Assembly (NCBI RefSeq): GCF_040144835.1
Contig: NZ_CP151632.1
Location: 1,736,001 to 1,800,000 of the forward strand
Source: Microbacterium sp. LWS13-1.2
GTDB lineage: Bacteria > Actinomycetota > Actinomycetes > Actinomycetales > Microbacteriaceae
Reading direction: 5' to 3'
Length of the DNA stretch: 64,000 bases
The stretch's first letter is position 1; every line of letters begins with the position of its first letter. A program made the translations under genes and the position numbers. The notes under the pieces are model-generated. The model was not told where the DNA came from, made no database searches, and was given only the letters and a program-made list of their open reading frames with translations. This document shows positions 49,400 through 56,325 of this stretch, one piece after another.

Positions 49400-49551
49400 C
49401 GATGGCCACAGTAGCCGCCCTACCGGGCCTGCGGCAACCCTGGAACGAATTCCCAGTGGCGCCCTGGTCGCACTCAGCCTCCACACGGGCTGATTTCCGC
49501 GCGTCCGACCCGCGGAACGACCCCCACCCATGCAATGATGGAGACGGCGAG

Positions 49552-49564
49552 AGAACGATCTTCT
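49552..49564. promoter_or_regulatory. Weak operator-like site before lacI 2
   Basis: AGAACGATCTTCT has arms AGAA/TTCT around CGATC and lies 29 bases before the chosen lacI 2 start. It resembles a degenerate form of the GAGATCGATCTC operator, so autoregulation is possible. Confidence 0.35.
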
Positions 49565-49593
49565 CCGTCATGCCCACGCTCACGGGGGGAGCC

Positions 49594-50595
49594 ATGGTCA
49601 GACCCACCATCGTCGACGTCGCGCAGGCCGCGGGGGTCTCCCGCGCGACCGCCGCCCGCGTTCTCGCCGGCGCGACGAATGTGGACGCCGCGATGGCGGC
49701 GGCGGTCGAGCGCGAGGCCCGGCGTCTGGGTTACGAGACGAACTTCGCCGCGCGAGTGCTGCGGGGCGGACGCGCCGGGGCGATCGGCCTCGTGATCGCC
49801 TTCGACGAGCTCGGAAGCCTGAGCGGCACCTTTTTCACCGCCGTGCTGAAGGGCGCGGCCAAGGGACTGTCGGCGGGCGAGGTGCAGCCCGTCCTCCTGC
49901 CCGCCGACCATGAGGACCTCGACCGGATCCCCCGCTTCCTGCGCTCCGGCGCTCTCGACGGGGCGATCGTGATCCTGCAGCACGAGATCACGCACCTGGT
50001 CGAGCGACTCGCCGACTCCCCCGTGCCCATCGCGTGGGTGGGTCGCCCTCACGCCGACATCGGCCCGGATCCGATCGTCATCGATTCCGACAACTACGGC
50101 GGCGGCGTGCTGGCAGCGCGCGCTCTCGTCGAGGCGGGCCGTCGCTCGATCGGCATCATCACAGGCCCCCTCGATCTGGAGCAGGCACGTGAGCGCACAC
50201 GCGGATGGACCGACGAGCTCGCGCGGCACGGCCTGACGCCCGGACCCATCGTGCATGGCGATTTCACGCTCGACAGCGGCACGGCCGCCATGGCGCGGCT
50301 GCTGCAGCGGGCGCCCGATCTCGATGGGATCTTCGCCTCATCCGACCTGATGGCCGCCGGTGCGATCCGGGTGCTCCAGGCCGCGGGACGCCGCGTGCCG
50401 ACCGACGTCTCGGTGGTCGGATTCGACGACGTCCTCATCGCGAGCACATCCGATCCGCCGCTGACCACCGTGCGCCAGCCGCTCGAGGAGATGGGGCGGG
50501 CCGCGGCCGACACGCTGATCGCCACCATCCGGGGCCTGCCCGCAAAGAAGGTCCAGGTGCTGCCGACGTCGATCGTGCGCCGGGAGTCGCTCTGA
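49594..50595 (+). CDS. LacI-family regulator 2
   Basis: A 333-residue LacI/GalR regulator. The HTH is PTIVDVAQAAGVSRATAARVLAGATNVDAAMAAAVEREARRLGYETN (residues 4-50), with the effector domain from AGAIGLVIAFDELGSLSGTFF to VVGFDDVLIASTSDPPLTTVRQPLEEMG. The two recognition-helix residues after VS differ from regulator 1 (Arg-Ala here, Ile-Ala there), so different operators are expected. The ATG with GGGGGGAG just upstream is chosen; another ATG 24 bases earlier is possible. It is divergent from the importer operon and the best candidate to bind GAGATCGATCTC. Confidence 0.9.
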   Translation: MVRPTIVDVAQAAGVSRATAARVLAGATNVDAAMAAAVEREARRLGYETNFAARVLRGGRAGAIGLVIAFDELGSLSGTFFTAVLKGAAKGLSAGEVQPVLLPADHEDLDRIPRFLRSGALDGAIVILQHEITHLVERLADSPVPIAWVGRPHADIGPDPIVIDSDNYGGGVLAARALVEAGRRSIGIITGPLDLEQARERTRGWTDELARHGLTPGPIVHGDFTLDSGTAAMARLLQRAPDLDGIFASSDLMAAGAIRVLQAAGRRVPTDVSVVGFDDVLIASTSDPPLTTVRQPLEEMGRAAADTLIATIRGLPAKKVQVLPTSIVRRESL

Positions 50596-50681
50596 GCGTG
50601 ATGCTCACCCGCACCACTGTGCATCTGCCACGCCGTCGATGACTTCGGACGGCACCGACAGGCGGGGTGCGCAGCCCCACG

Positions 50682-50687
50682 TACACT
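50682..50687 (+). promoter_or_regulatory. -10 hexamer for aspS
   Basis: TACACT ends 8 bases before the aspS GTG, giving a leader of at most one or two bases. Confidence 0.4.
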
Positions 50688-50695
50688 TGTCCCTC

Positions 50696-52036
50696 GTGAC
50701 TGAACGCGTTCTCGTCAACCAGCTCAAGGGCCTCGCCGACGGCCCCGTCTCCGTCTCCGGATGGGTCGAGACCGTCCGCGACCAGAAGAAGGTGCAGTTC
50801 GTCATCCTTCGCGACGAGACCGGGGCGGTGCAGCTGGTCAATCCGGCGACCCGGCCCGCCGAGGACGGTTCGGAACAGGATGCCGGTGCACTGGCCCTCA
50901 CCGACCTCATCTCGAACCTCGCCACGGGCACCTTCCTGACGGTCACGGGTGAGCTCAAGCACGACGAGCGCGTCAAGCTCGGCGGCGTCGAGATCAAGAT
51001 CGGCGCGCTGGACGTCGCAGCAGCCGCACTCCCCGAGACGCCCATCGCCGCCGACAGCGGCATGGACAAGCGCATGGACTGGCGATTCCTCGACCTCCGC
51101 CAGCGACGCAACAACCTCATCTTCCGGGTGCAGACCACGCTCGAGCACGCTCTCCGCTCGTACTGGATCGAGCGCGACTACATCGAGGTGCACTCGCCGA
51201 AGCTGATGGCCTCGGCATCCGAGTCGAACGCGGAGCTGTTCTCGCTGGAGTACTTCGGCGACCAGACCGCCTACCTCGCGCAGTCGCCGCAGTTCTTCAA
51301 GCAGATGGCGCAGGTCGCCGGCTTCGGCAAGATCTTCGAGATCGCCCCCGCGTTCCGCGCCGACCCCTCGTTCACCTCGCGCCATGCGACCGAGTTCACG
51401 TCGATCGACGCCGAGATCAGCTGGATCGACTCGCACGAAGACGTAGCCCGCATGCAGGAGGAGCTTCTGCAGACGGCGTTCCAGGTGGTCAAGGACAAGC
51501 ACGGCGCCGAGATCGAGGAGCTGTTCGGCCTCGAGGTGCAGGTGCCCGCCATCCCGTTCCCGCGCATCCCGCTCGCCGAGGCGCGCGAGATCGTGAAGAG
51601 CCGGGGCTACGAGATCCCCCGCACCGACGGCGACCTCGACCCCGAGGGCGAGCGCCAGATCTCGGCGTATGTCGAGGAGACCTACGGCCACCAGTTCGTC
51701 TTCATCACCGACTACCACCCCGAGATCCGCGCGTTCTACCACATGCGCGACGAGGAGACCGGGCTCACCAAGTCGTACGACCTGCTCTTCAAGGGCGTCG
51801 AGATCACCACGGGCGCGCAGCGCGAGCACCGTGTCGATGTGCTGATCGAGCAGGCGAAGGAGAAGGGTCTCGAGCCCGAGCACCTCGACTTCTACTTCGA
51901 CTTCTTCCGCTACGGCGCCCCGCCCCACGGCGGGTTCGGCATGGGTCTTGCCCGCGTCATGATGCTGCTGCTCGGGCAGGACTCGATCCGCGAGGTCACC
52001 TATCTCTTCCGCGGGCCGACACGCCTGGCGCCCTGA
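50696..52036 (+). CDS. aspS: Aspartate--tRNA ligase, archaeal/non-discriminating type
   Basis: A 446-residue class IIb aminoacyl-tRNA synthetase that charges tRNA(Asp), and in this subtype often tRNA(Asn), with aspartate. The OB-fold anticodon domain (VSVSGWVETVRDQKKVQFVILRDETGAVQL) is followed by class II motif 1 (RSYWIERDYIEVHSPKLM), motif 2 (IFEIAPAFRADPSFTSRHATEF) and motif 3 (GGFGMGLARVMMLLLG). It lacks the GAD insertion and the roughly 590-residue length of ordinary bacterial AspRS, so it is the short archaeal-type form. The GTG start gives the family N-terminus (TERVLVNQLKG). Confidence 0.93.
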   Translation: MTERVLVNQLKGLADGPVSVSGWVETVRDQKKVQFVILRDETGAVQLVNPATRPAEDGSEQDAGALALTDLISNLATGTFLTVTGELKHDERVKLGGVEIKIGALDVAAAALPETPIAADSGMDKRMDWRFLDLRQRRNNLIFRVQTTLEHALRSYWIERDYIEVHSPKLMASASESNAELFSLEYFGDQTAYLAQSPQFFKQMAQVAGFGKIFEIAPAFRADPSFTSRHATEFTSIDAEISWIDSHEDVARMQEELLQTAFQVVKDKHGAEIEELFGLEVQVPAIPFPRIPLAEAREIVKSRGYEIPRTDGDLDPEGERQISAYVEETYGHQFVFITDYHPEIRAFYHMRDEETGLTKSYDLLFKGVEITTGAQREHRVDVLIEQAKEKGLEPEHLDFYFDFFRYGAPPHGGFGMGLARVMMLLLGQDSIREVTYLFRGPTRLAP

Positions 52037-52112
52037 TTCCGGATCCGCGTCCCGACGCGCCTGGCGCCCCGATAGCGGAGGCACGACCGCAGGAGTGTGG
52101 TAATCCTCGAAG

Positions 52113-52994
52113 GTGACGATCACCCTCGACGGACTCCAGAACTTCCGCGACCTCGGCGGCCTTCCCCTCGCAGCGGGCGGCAGCGTCCGCCCCGGCGTGC
52201 TCTATCGCTCGGAAAGCCTCAGTGGCTTGAGCGATGCCGGCGTCGCCGCGCTCTCGGCGAGCCCGATCGGCGTCGTCGCGGATTTCCGCACGCCGATGGA
52301 GCAGGCGAGCGCGCCCGACCGCCTGCCCGCCGACCGGGAGGTCGAAGTCGTCGAGCTGTCGGTCCTCGAGGGCGCACTGACCGGCGCCGCCGGCGAGGCG
52401 GCGACGACTGACGGCCCCATCGACACCGGCATGGCGAAGAAGATCCTCGCGGCTCTCCCCCGCCTCGGCGAGCTGTACGTCCAGATGCTCGAGCACGGCG
52501 CGGCCTCGTTCGCCGAGGCGGCGCGCCGAGTCGCAGCACCCGGGCTGAGCGAGGCGCGGCAGGACGTGGCTGCGCCCCAGGTCCCCGAGGCTCCGCGCAG
52601 CGCGCCGGTGATGGCTGGCGAGGGAGCGGGGACCGTCAATGGCCACGCGTCCGCGGTCCTCGTCCACTGCACGGCGGGCAAGGACCGCACCGGTGTCGCC
52701 GTCGCGCTCCTGCTCGACGCGGTCGGGGTGGACCGGGAAGCGATCGTCGCCGACTACGCGATCTCCGAGCGGAACCTCGCCGGCCCGTGGGCCGAGCGCA
52801 TGCTCGCCGGCATCGAGCAGATGGGGGCGCCGCTGACTCCCGAGATCCGCGAATTGGTGACGGGAACGCCGCCCGCGGCCATCGAGCAGGCACTGGCGTG
52901 GCTCGACGAGCGCGGCGGCTCGGCGGCGTACCTGCAGTCGGGCGGTCTGGCCGACGCGGAGCTGAACGCGCTGCGCGGGCGCCTCGCCGGCTGA
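52113..52994 (+). CDS. Tyrosine-protein phosphatase (CX5R, lipid/tyrosine type)
   Basis: A 293-residue phosphatase of the group with an N-terminal NFRDLGGL motif, typical of bacterial LipA/MptpB-like enzymes. The P-loop is VHCTAGKDRTGVAVAL, with catalytic Cys near residue 186 and Arg six residues later; the extra Lys-Asp between them marks the dual lipid/tyrosine type. About 30 low-complexity residues (around ARQDVAAPQVPEAPRSAPV) are inserted shortly before the P-loop strand. The GTG start has TAATCC 6 bases upstream. Its substrate is unknown. It is convergent with the glutaredoxin gene across a repeat array. Confidence 0.87.
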   Translation: MTITLDGLQNFRDLGGLPLAAGGSVRPGVLYRSESLSGLSDAGVAALSASPIGVVADFRTPMEQASAPDRLPADREVEVVELSVLEGALTGAAGEAATTDGPIDTGMAKKILAALPRLGELYVQMLEHGAASFAEAARRVAAPGLSEARQDVAAPQVPEAPRSAPVMAGEGAGTVNGHASAVLVHCTAGKDRTGVAVALLLDAVGVDREAIVADYAISERNLAGPWAERMLAGIEQMGAPLTPEIRELVTGTPPAAIEQALAWLDERGGSAAYLQSGGLADAELNALRGRLAG

Positions 52995-53030
52995 GCCGCG
53001 GCATCAGGTCGCACCTTCGTCGCCGGCCGC

Positions 53031-53159
53031 TCCTCATCTGAGGAACGTGGTCAGTGCGAGCGATAAGGCGTCATCATCCTCAGCTGAGGACCGGAGCCGG
53101 AATGCGGTCCACCCTCCGGCGTGTCGCCCCTCATCGGAGCTCACGTCCTCAGATGAGGA
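53031..53159. repeat. TCCTC-NNNN-GAGGA palindrome array (family 2, copy C)
   Basis: Perfect or near-perfect 14-base palindromes TCCTCATCTGAGGA (53031), TCCTCAGCTGAGGA (53077) and TCCTCAGATGAGGA (53146) are spaced 46 and 69 bases apart. They lie between the convergent phosphatase and glutaredoxin genes. Confidence 0.8.
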
Positions 53160-53227
53160 CACGGATGTCGCTGGCTGACGCACCGATCGGCCGTCGTGAA
53201 CGTGCGCGCGGGGACTGACGAGTGCGG

Positions 53228-53479
53228 TCAGCGCGCGGTGCTGAGCGCGGCACGCAGGCGGTCGGGCGACACGCGCCAGTGGCCGTGCAGCTCTCCGTCG
53301 ATGAGCACCACGGGGATCTTCTCCCACCACTGCGCGTAGAGCGCGGGGTCTGCGGCGATCGAGAGCTCCTCGACGTCGACGGCGTCCTCGGGCAGCTCGG
53401 CCACGACCGTCTCGACGACCTCGCGGGCGACGTCGCACAGGTGGCAGTCCGGCTTGCCGATGAGGGTGATCGTGGTCAC
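53228..53479 (-). CDS. Glutaredoxin-like protein
   Basis: An 83-residue thioredoxin-fold protein with the redox motif CHLC in TLIGKPDCHLCDVAREVV (residues 5-22) and the cis-proline segment KIPVVLIDGELHGHWRVS (about 54-71). It resembles the small glutaredoxin family common in actinobacteria. It has a GTG start. It lies 13 bases downstream of the rhodanese gene in the same direction, so both probably form a small thiol/sulfur unit. The partner is unknown. Confidence 0.85.
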   Translation of the reverse strand: MTTITLIGKPDCHLCDVAREVVETVVAELPEDAVDVEELSIAADPALYAQWWEKIPVVLIDGELHGHWRVSPDRLRAALSTAR

Positions 53480-53492
53480 GCGGGCTCTGCCG

Positions 53493-53786
53493 TCACGCCT
53501 CGACCGGGTAGCCGGCGGCGATCCACTCGTTCGTGCCGCCGTCGACGTTGGTGGCGTCATAGCCACGCGCCTCGAGGGCCTCGACAACGCGGCCCGAACG
53601 GCCTCCGATCGCGCAGATGACGTCGAACGCGCCGTCGGGCAGTTCGTCGAGCCGGCTGCCGATCGCTGACATCGGGATGTTGACCGCCCCGGGCACGTGC
53701 CCGGCGGCGAACTCGTCGACCTCGCGCACGTCGATGAGCGGGGTGTCGGCGCGCTCACGCAGCTGCTCAACGGTGATGGACTTCAT
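53493..53786 (-). CDS. Single-domain rhodanese-like protein
   Basis: A 97-residue rhodanese-homology protein. The pattern runs ITVEQLRERADTPLIDVREVDEFAAGHVPGAVNIPMS, then the active-site loop VICAIGGRSGRVVEAL with Cys 58, then GYDATNVDGGTNEWIAAGYPV. The active loop CAIGGRS keeps the nucleophilic cysteine. The likely role is sulfur transfer or thiosulfate sulfurtransferase activity. It has an ATG start and is upstream of and probably co-transcribed with the glutaredoxin-like gene. Confidence 0.88.
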   Translation of the reverse strand: MKSITVEQLRERADTPLIDVREVDEFAAGHVPGAVNIPMSAIGSRLDELPDGAFDVICAIGGRSGRVVEALEARGYDATNVDGGTNEWIAAGYPVEA

Positions 53787-53874
53787 GTCGGCCTCTCGGG
53801 TCGCGGGCTCCGCCGGGCGGAGCAGGCATACACGAAGCGCCCGTCCGAAGACAGGCGCTTGGTGCGGATGCCGC

Positions 53875-53973
53875 TTACTTCTTGTTGCGGCGCTGGTGGC
53901 GAGTCTTGCGAAGCAGCTTGCGGTGCTTCTTCTTCGCCATGCGCTTGCGGCGCTTCTTGATGACAGAACCCAC
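53875..53973 (-). CDS. bS22-type 32-residue ribosomal protein (AURKAIP1/COX24 domain)
   Basis: A 32-residue, extremely basic protein beginning MGSVIKKRRKRMAKKKHRK and ending RHQRRNKK. It closely resembles the small-subunit protein bS22 described in mycobacterial ribosomes. The GTG start is set by TGAGG six bases upstream. The downstream side is followed by the rhodanese gene. In mycobacteria the orthologue sits beside a small excisionase-type HTH gene, and the same pair occurs here (next gene upstream). It is easily missed because of its size. Confidence 0.85.
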   Translation of the reverse strand: MGSVIKKRRKRMAKKKHRKLLRKTRHQRRNKK

Positions 53974-54056
53974 GGAAAACCTCACTATGTCGGGGTCTGG
54001 GCGCGGCGTGTGCGGCGCCCGGGAACGGGCAGTTACGGAAAATGCCTCGGATCAGT

Positions 54057-54248
54057 CTAGCCGACGTCGGCGATCGGCCGTTGCAGGGCCTCGGTGACGG
54101 CGGACTCGGGGACCCGGTAGCTGCGTCCGAAGCGGACAGCGGGCAGCTCGCCGGAGTGCACCAGGCGGTACACCGTCATCTTCGACACGCGCATGAGCTC
54201 GGCGACCTCGGCGACCGTGAGGAAGCGCACATCGGACAGTTCAGCCAT
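54057..54248 (-). CDS. Excisionase-type helix-turn-helix protein
   Basis: A 63-residue MerR/excisionase-like winged HTH: VRFLTVAEVAELMRVSKMTVYRLVHSGELPAVRFGRSYRVPESAVTEAL. The ATG has GAAGGA seven bases upstream and is preferred to an ATG 30 bases earlier. Small proteins of this type are conserved next to bS22 in actinobacteria and are thought to be developmental or housekeeping DNA-binding proteins rather than phage excisionases; no phage genes are nearby. The intergenic space to bS22 is about 80 bases. Confidence 0.85.
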   Translation of the reverse strand: MAELSDVRFLTVAEVAELMRVSKMTVYRLVHSGELPAVRFGRSYRVPESAVTEALQRPIADVG

Positions 54249-54357
54249 GTCGATTCCTTCCCCAGGAGTGCTGCACACACTCTAGAACGCGCGGGACCGG
54301 CGTGTAAACACGGTGCCTGTGTGAACGGCTGTGACTTCTGTGGCGGATGAGGCCGGT

Positions 54358-55287
54358 TCACGCATCGGCGCGCTGGCGCGCCTTGCGGTCGTGCGCTTCG
54401 CGCGCGGCCAGACGTTCGAGCTTGCGCGCGTCGCGCAGCGCCTTCTCGGCCTGCCGCACCGCCTTCTGCGCCTCGCGGAACTTCTTGTCGTCGGCGATGT
54501 CGGCATCGTCGAGCGTGACCCACTGCTTGCGCTCGCCCCGCCGGCCCTCGGCTGCGGCGGCGATGTAGGCGGCGACCCCGTCGAGGCCGCGCTCCAGCGC
54601 GAAGGAGAACGGGTCCGAGTCGTCCAGGAACGCACCCGCCTCGATCGCGGCCCGCAGTGAGGGGTACGCCTCGGCGGTGATGAGCGCCCGGAACATCGCA
54701 TCCTCGTTGCGGGCGATCGTGTCGCTGCCGACACCCTGCTCGCGTTCCACGCGCGCATACCCGGCGAGCACCGTGCCCGCCCAGTGCGCCGTGCCCGTGA
54801 CCAGGAGCATCACGGCCAACCGCTCCTCGTAGGTCAGCGGCGTCTCGTCGAGCGCGCTGATCCCGGCATCCATCCACGCTGCGCTGTTGGGAGTGGCCGG
54901 AACGCCCGAGATCGGGATGTCGAGGACCCAGGGGTGCCGCAGGTAATGCTGCAGCTGCTCGCCGAACAGCGCCTCCAGGCGCTCACGCCAGCCGCCCGCC
55001 TCCCGCGTCGCCTCCGAAGGCGACCCGGTGGCCTCCTCCTGCATGAGCAGCACGAGGTCTTCTTTCGCGGTGACGTACCGGTACAGCGACATGGGCGTGA
55101 ACCCGAGTTTCGCCGCGACCGCCGCCATCGACACGGCGCCCAGGCCCTCGGCATCCGCGATCTCCATCGCCGCCTCGACGATGCGCTCGACGCTCATCTC
55201 GCGCTTGGGACCCCGCTGCGGACTGGCGGCGACGCCCCATGCGAGGGCGATGCCCCGCGGAAGCTCGGGCTCGACGGCGTCGGTCAT
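54358..55287 (-). CDS. TetR/AcrR-family regulator of the ABC exporter
   Basis: A 309-residue TetR regulator. The HTH is MSVERIVEAAMEIADAEGLGAVSMAAVAAKLGFTPMSLYRYVTAKEDLVLLM (about 31-82). The C-terminal domain resembles the TetR_C class that includes drug-responsive repressors next to ABC exporters. An extra charged C-terminal tail of about 55 residues (DDADIADDKKFREAQKAVRQAEKALRDARKLERLAAR) is predicted to be a coiled coil and is uncommon. ATG follows TAGACT by 6 bases. It is divergent from the ATPase gene, with repeated CTGTTTA half-sites between. Confidence 0.88.
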   Translation of the reverse strand: MTDAVEPELPRGIALAWGVAASPQRGPKREMSVERIVEAAMEIADAEGLGAVSMAAVAAKLGFTPMSLYRYVTAKEDLVLLMQEEATGSPSEATREAGGWRERLEALFGEQLQHYLRHPWVLDIPISGVPATPNSAAWMDAGISALDETPLTYEERLAVMLLVTGTAHWAGTVLAGYARVEREQGVGSDTIARNEDAMFRALITAEAYPSLRAAIEAGAFLDDSDPFSFALERGLDGVAAYIAAAAEGRRGERKQWVTLDDADIADDKKFREAQKAVRQAEKALRDARKLERLAAREAHDRKARQRADA

Positions 55288-55293
55288 CCCGTC

Positions 55294-55299
55294 AGTCTA
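55294..55299 (-). promoter_or_regulatory. -10 hexamer, leaderless tetR 2
   Basis: TAGACT ends 6 bases before the ATG of the TetR gene and directly adjoins the operator region. Confidence 0.5.
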
Positions 55300-55302
55300 A
55301 GA

Positions 55303-55341
55303 CTGTTTATGAGGTAAACAGTGTGTTACCGTCATAAACAG
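55303..55341. promoter_or_regulatory. TetR operator cluster before the ABC exporter
   Basis: CTGTTTA-TGAGG-TAAACAG (55303-55321) is followed by TCATAAACAG (55332-55341), an inverted copy of the first ten bases CTGTTTATGA. The region is much more AT-rich than its surroundings and lies between the divergent regulator and ATPase genes. A weaker CTGTACACAG is at 55348-55357. Confidence 0.7.
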
Positions 55342-55392
55342 TTAATGCTGTACACAGTTTCGCCCATACACAGATCTCTGAGAGGAAGTCCC

Positions 55393-56325
55393 ATGCCCGA
55401 CCGCACCGCTCCGCCGGTCATCGTCGTCGAGGGCCTGCGAAAGACGTTCGGCCGCCAGCACGTGCTCGACGGTCTCGACCTCCACGTCGCCCGTGGCGAG
55501 GTCTTCGCGCTCCTGGGCCCGAACGGCGCCGGCAAGACCACGACCATCAACATCCTCACGACGCTCGTCCACCCCGACGCCGGCACCGCCACGGTCGCGG
55601 GCGTCGACGTGGCGCGTGCTCCCGAGCAGGTCAAGCGCCGCATCAGCCTGACCGGCCAGGCCGCCGCCGTGGACGACGTCCTCACCGGCACCGAGAACGT
55701 CGTCATGATGGGCCGCCTGTCGGGGCTCTCCCGGCGCTCGGCCCGCAGACGCGCCGCGGAGCTGCTCGAGCGCTTCGGACTGACGGATGCCGCATCCCGC
55801 CGCGTCGGCACCTACTCGGGGGGCATGCGCCGACGGCTCGACCTGGCGCTCAGCTTCGTCGTCACACCCGAGGTGCTGTTCCTCGACGAGCCGACGACGG
55901 GGCTCGACACCCGCAGCCGCCGTGAACTGTGGGACGTCATCCGCTCGCTCGCCGACGCGGGGACCACGGTCTTCCTCACCACGCAGTATCTCGAGGAGGC
56001 AGACCAGCTGGCCGACCGCATCGCCGTGCTGGACGGCGGCCGCGTGGTCGCCACCGGAACCGCCGCGCAACTGAAGTCCCGCATCGGCGGCGACACGGTC
56101 GAGCTGCACGACGCGCACGGCGAGCTCGTCCGCGAAGTCGCCACCGACGGCTCGGTGACCGGGCTGCGCCGGGCGCTCGACGTGCTCGACGAGTCGGGCG
56201 CCGAGGGCGTCGTCACGCTGCGGCGACCGAGCCTCGACGACGTGTTCCTCGCGCTCACCACCCCCGACGGCCGCGGCGAGCGCGCCGACGCCCGCCGGGC
56301 CGACACCATGAAGGAGATCGCATGA
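55393..56325 (+). CDS. Drug-exporter-type ABC ATPase (DrrA-like)
   Basis: A 310-residue ABC ATPase. Walker A is LLGPNGAGKTTTINIL (about 40-55), the signature YSGGMRRRLDLALS (about 143-156), Walker B VLFLDEPTTGLD, and the switch-region Gln is in FLTTQYLEEADQLADRI. The C-terminal extension (about 245-300) with RRPSLDDVFLALT is typical of the DrrA/daunorubicin-resistance class. ATG follows AGAGGAAG. It pairs with the downstream permease (ATGA overlap) and is probably repressed by the divergent TetR. Substrate unknown. Confidence 0.93.
   Translation: MPDRTAPPVIVVEGLRKTFGRQHVLDGLDLHVARGEVFALLGPNGAGKTTTINILTTLVHPDAGTATVAGVDVARAPEQVKRRISLTGQAAAVDDVLTGTENVVMMGRLSGLSRRSARRRAAELLERFGLTDAASRRVGTYSGGMRRRLDLALSFVVTPEVLFLDEPTTGLDTRSRRELWDVIRSLADAGTTVFLTTQYLEEADQLADRIAVLDGGRVVATGTAAQLKSRIGGDTVELHDAHGELVREVATDGSVTGLRRALDVLDESGAEGVVTLRRPSLDDVFLALTTPDGRGERADARRADTMKEIA

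Noticed and set aside
52021..52073. Direct repeat of the aspS 3' end (ACGCCTGGCGCCCTGAT then GCGCCTGGCGCCCCGAT, 36 bases apart)
   Set aside because: Only 17 bases, 15 of them identical, and GC-rich. It may be a small duplication, but it is too short to build on.
54057..54248. Excisionase-like HTH as evidence of a prophage or integrated element
   Set aside because: No integrase, attachment repeat or phage gene is nearby, and the gene sits beside bS22 as in other actinobacteria.
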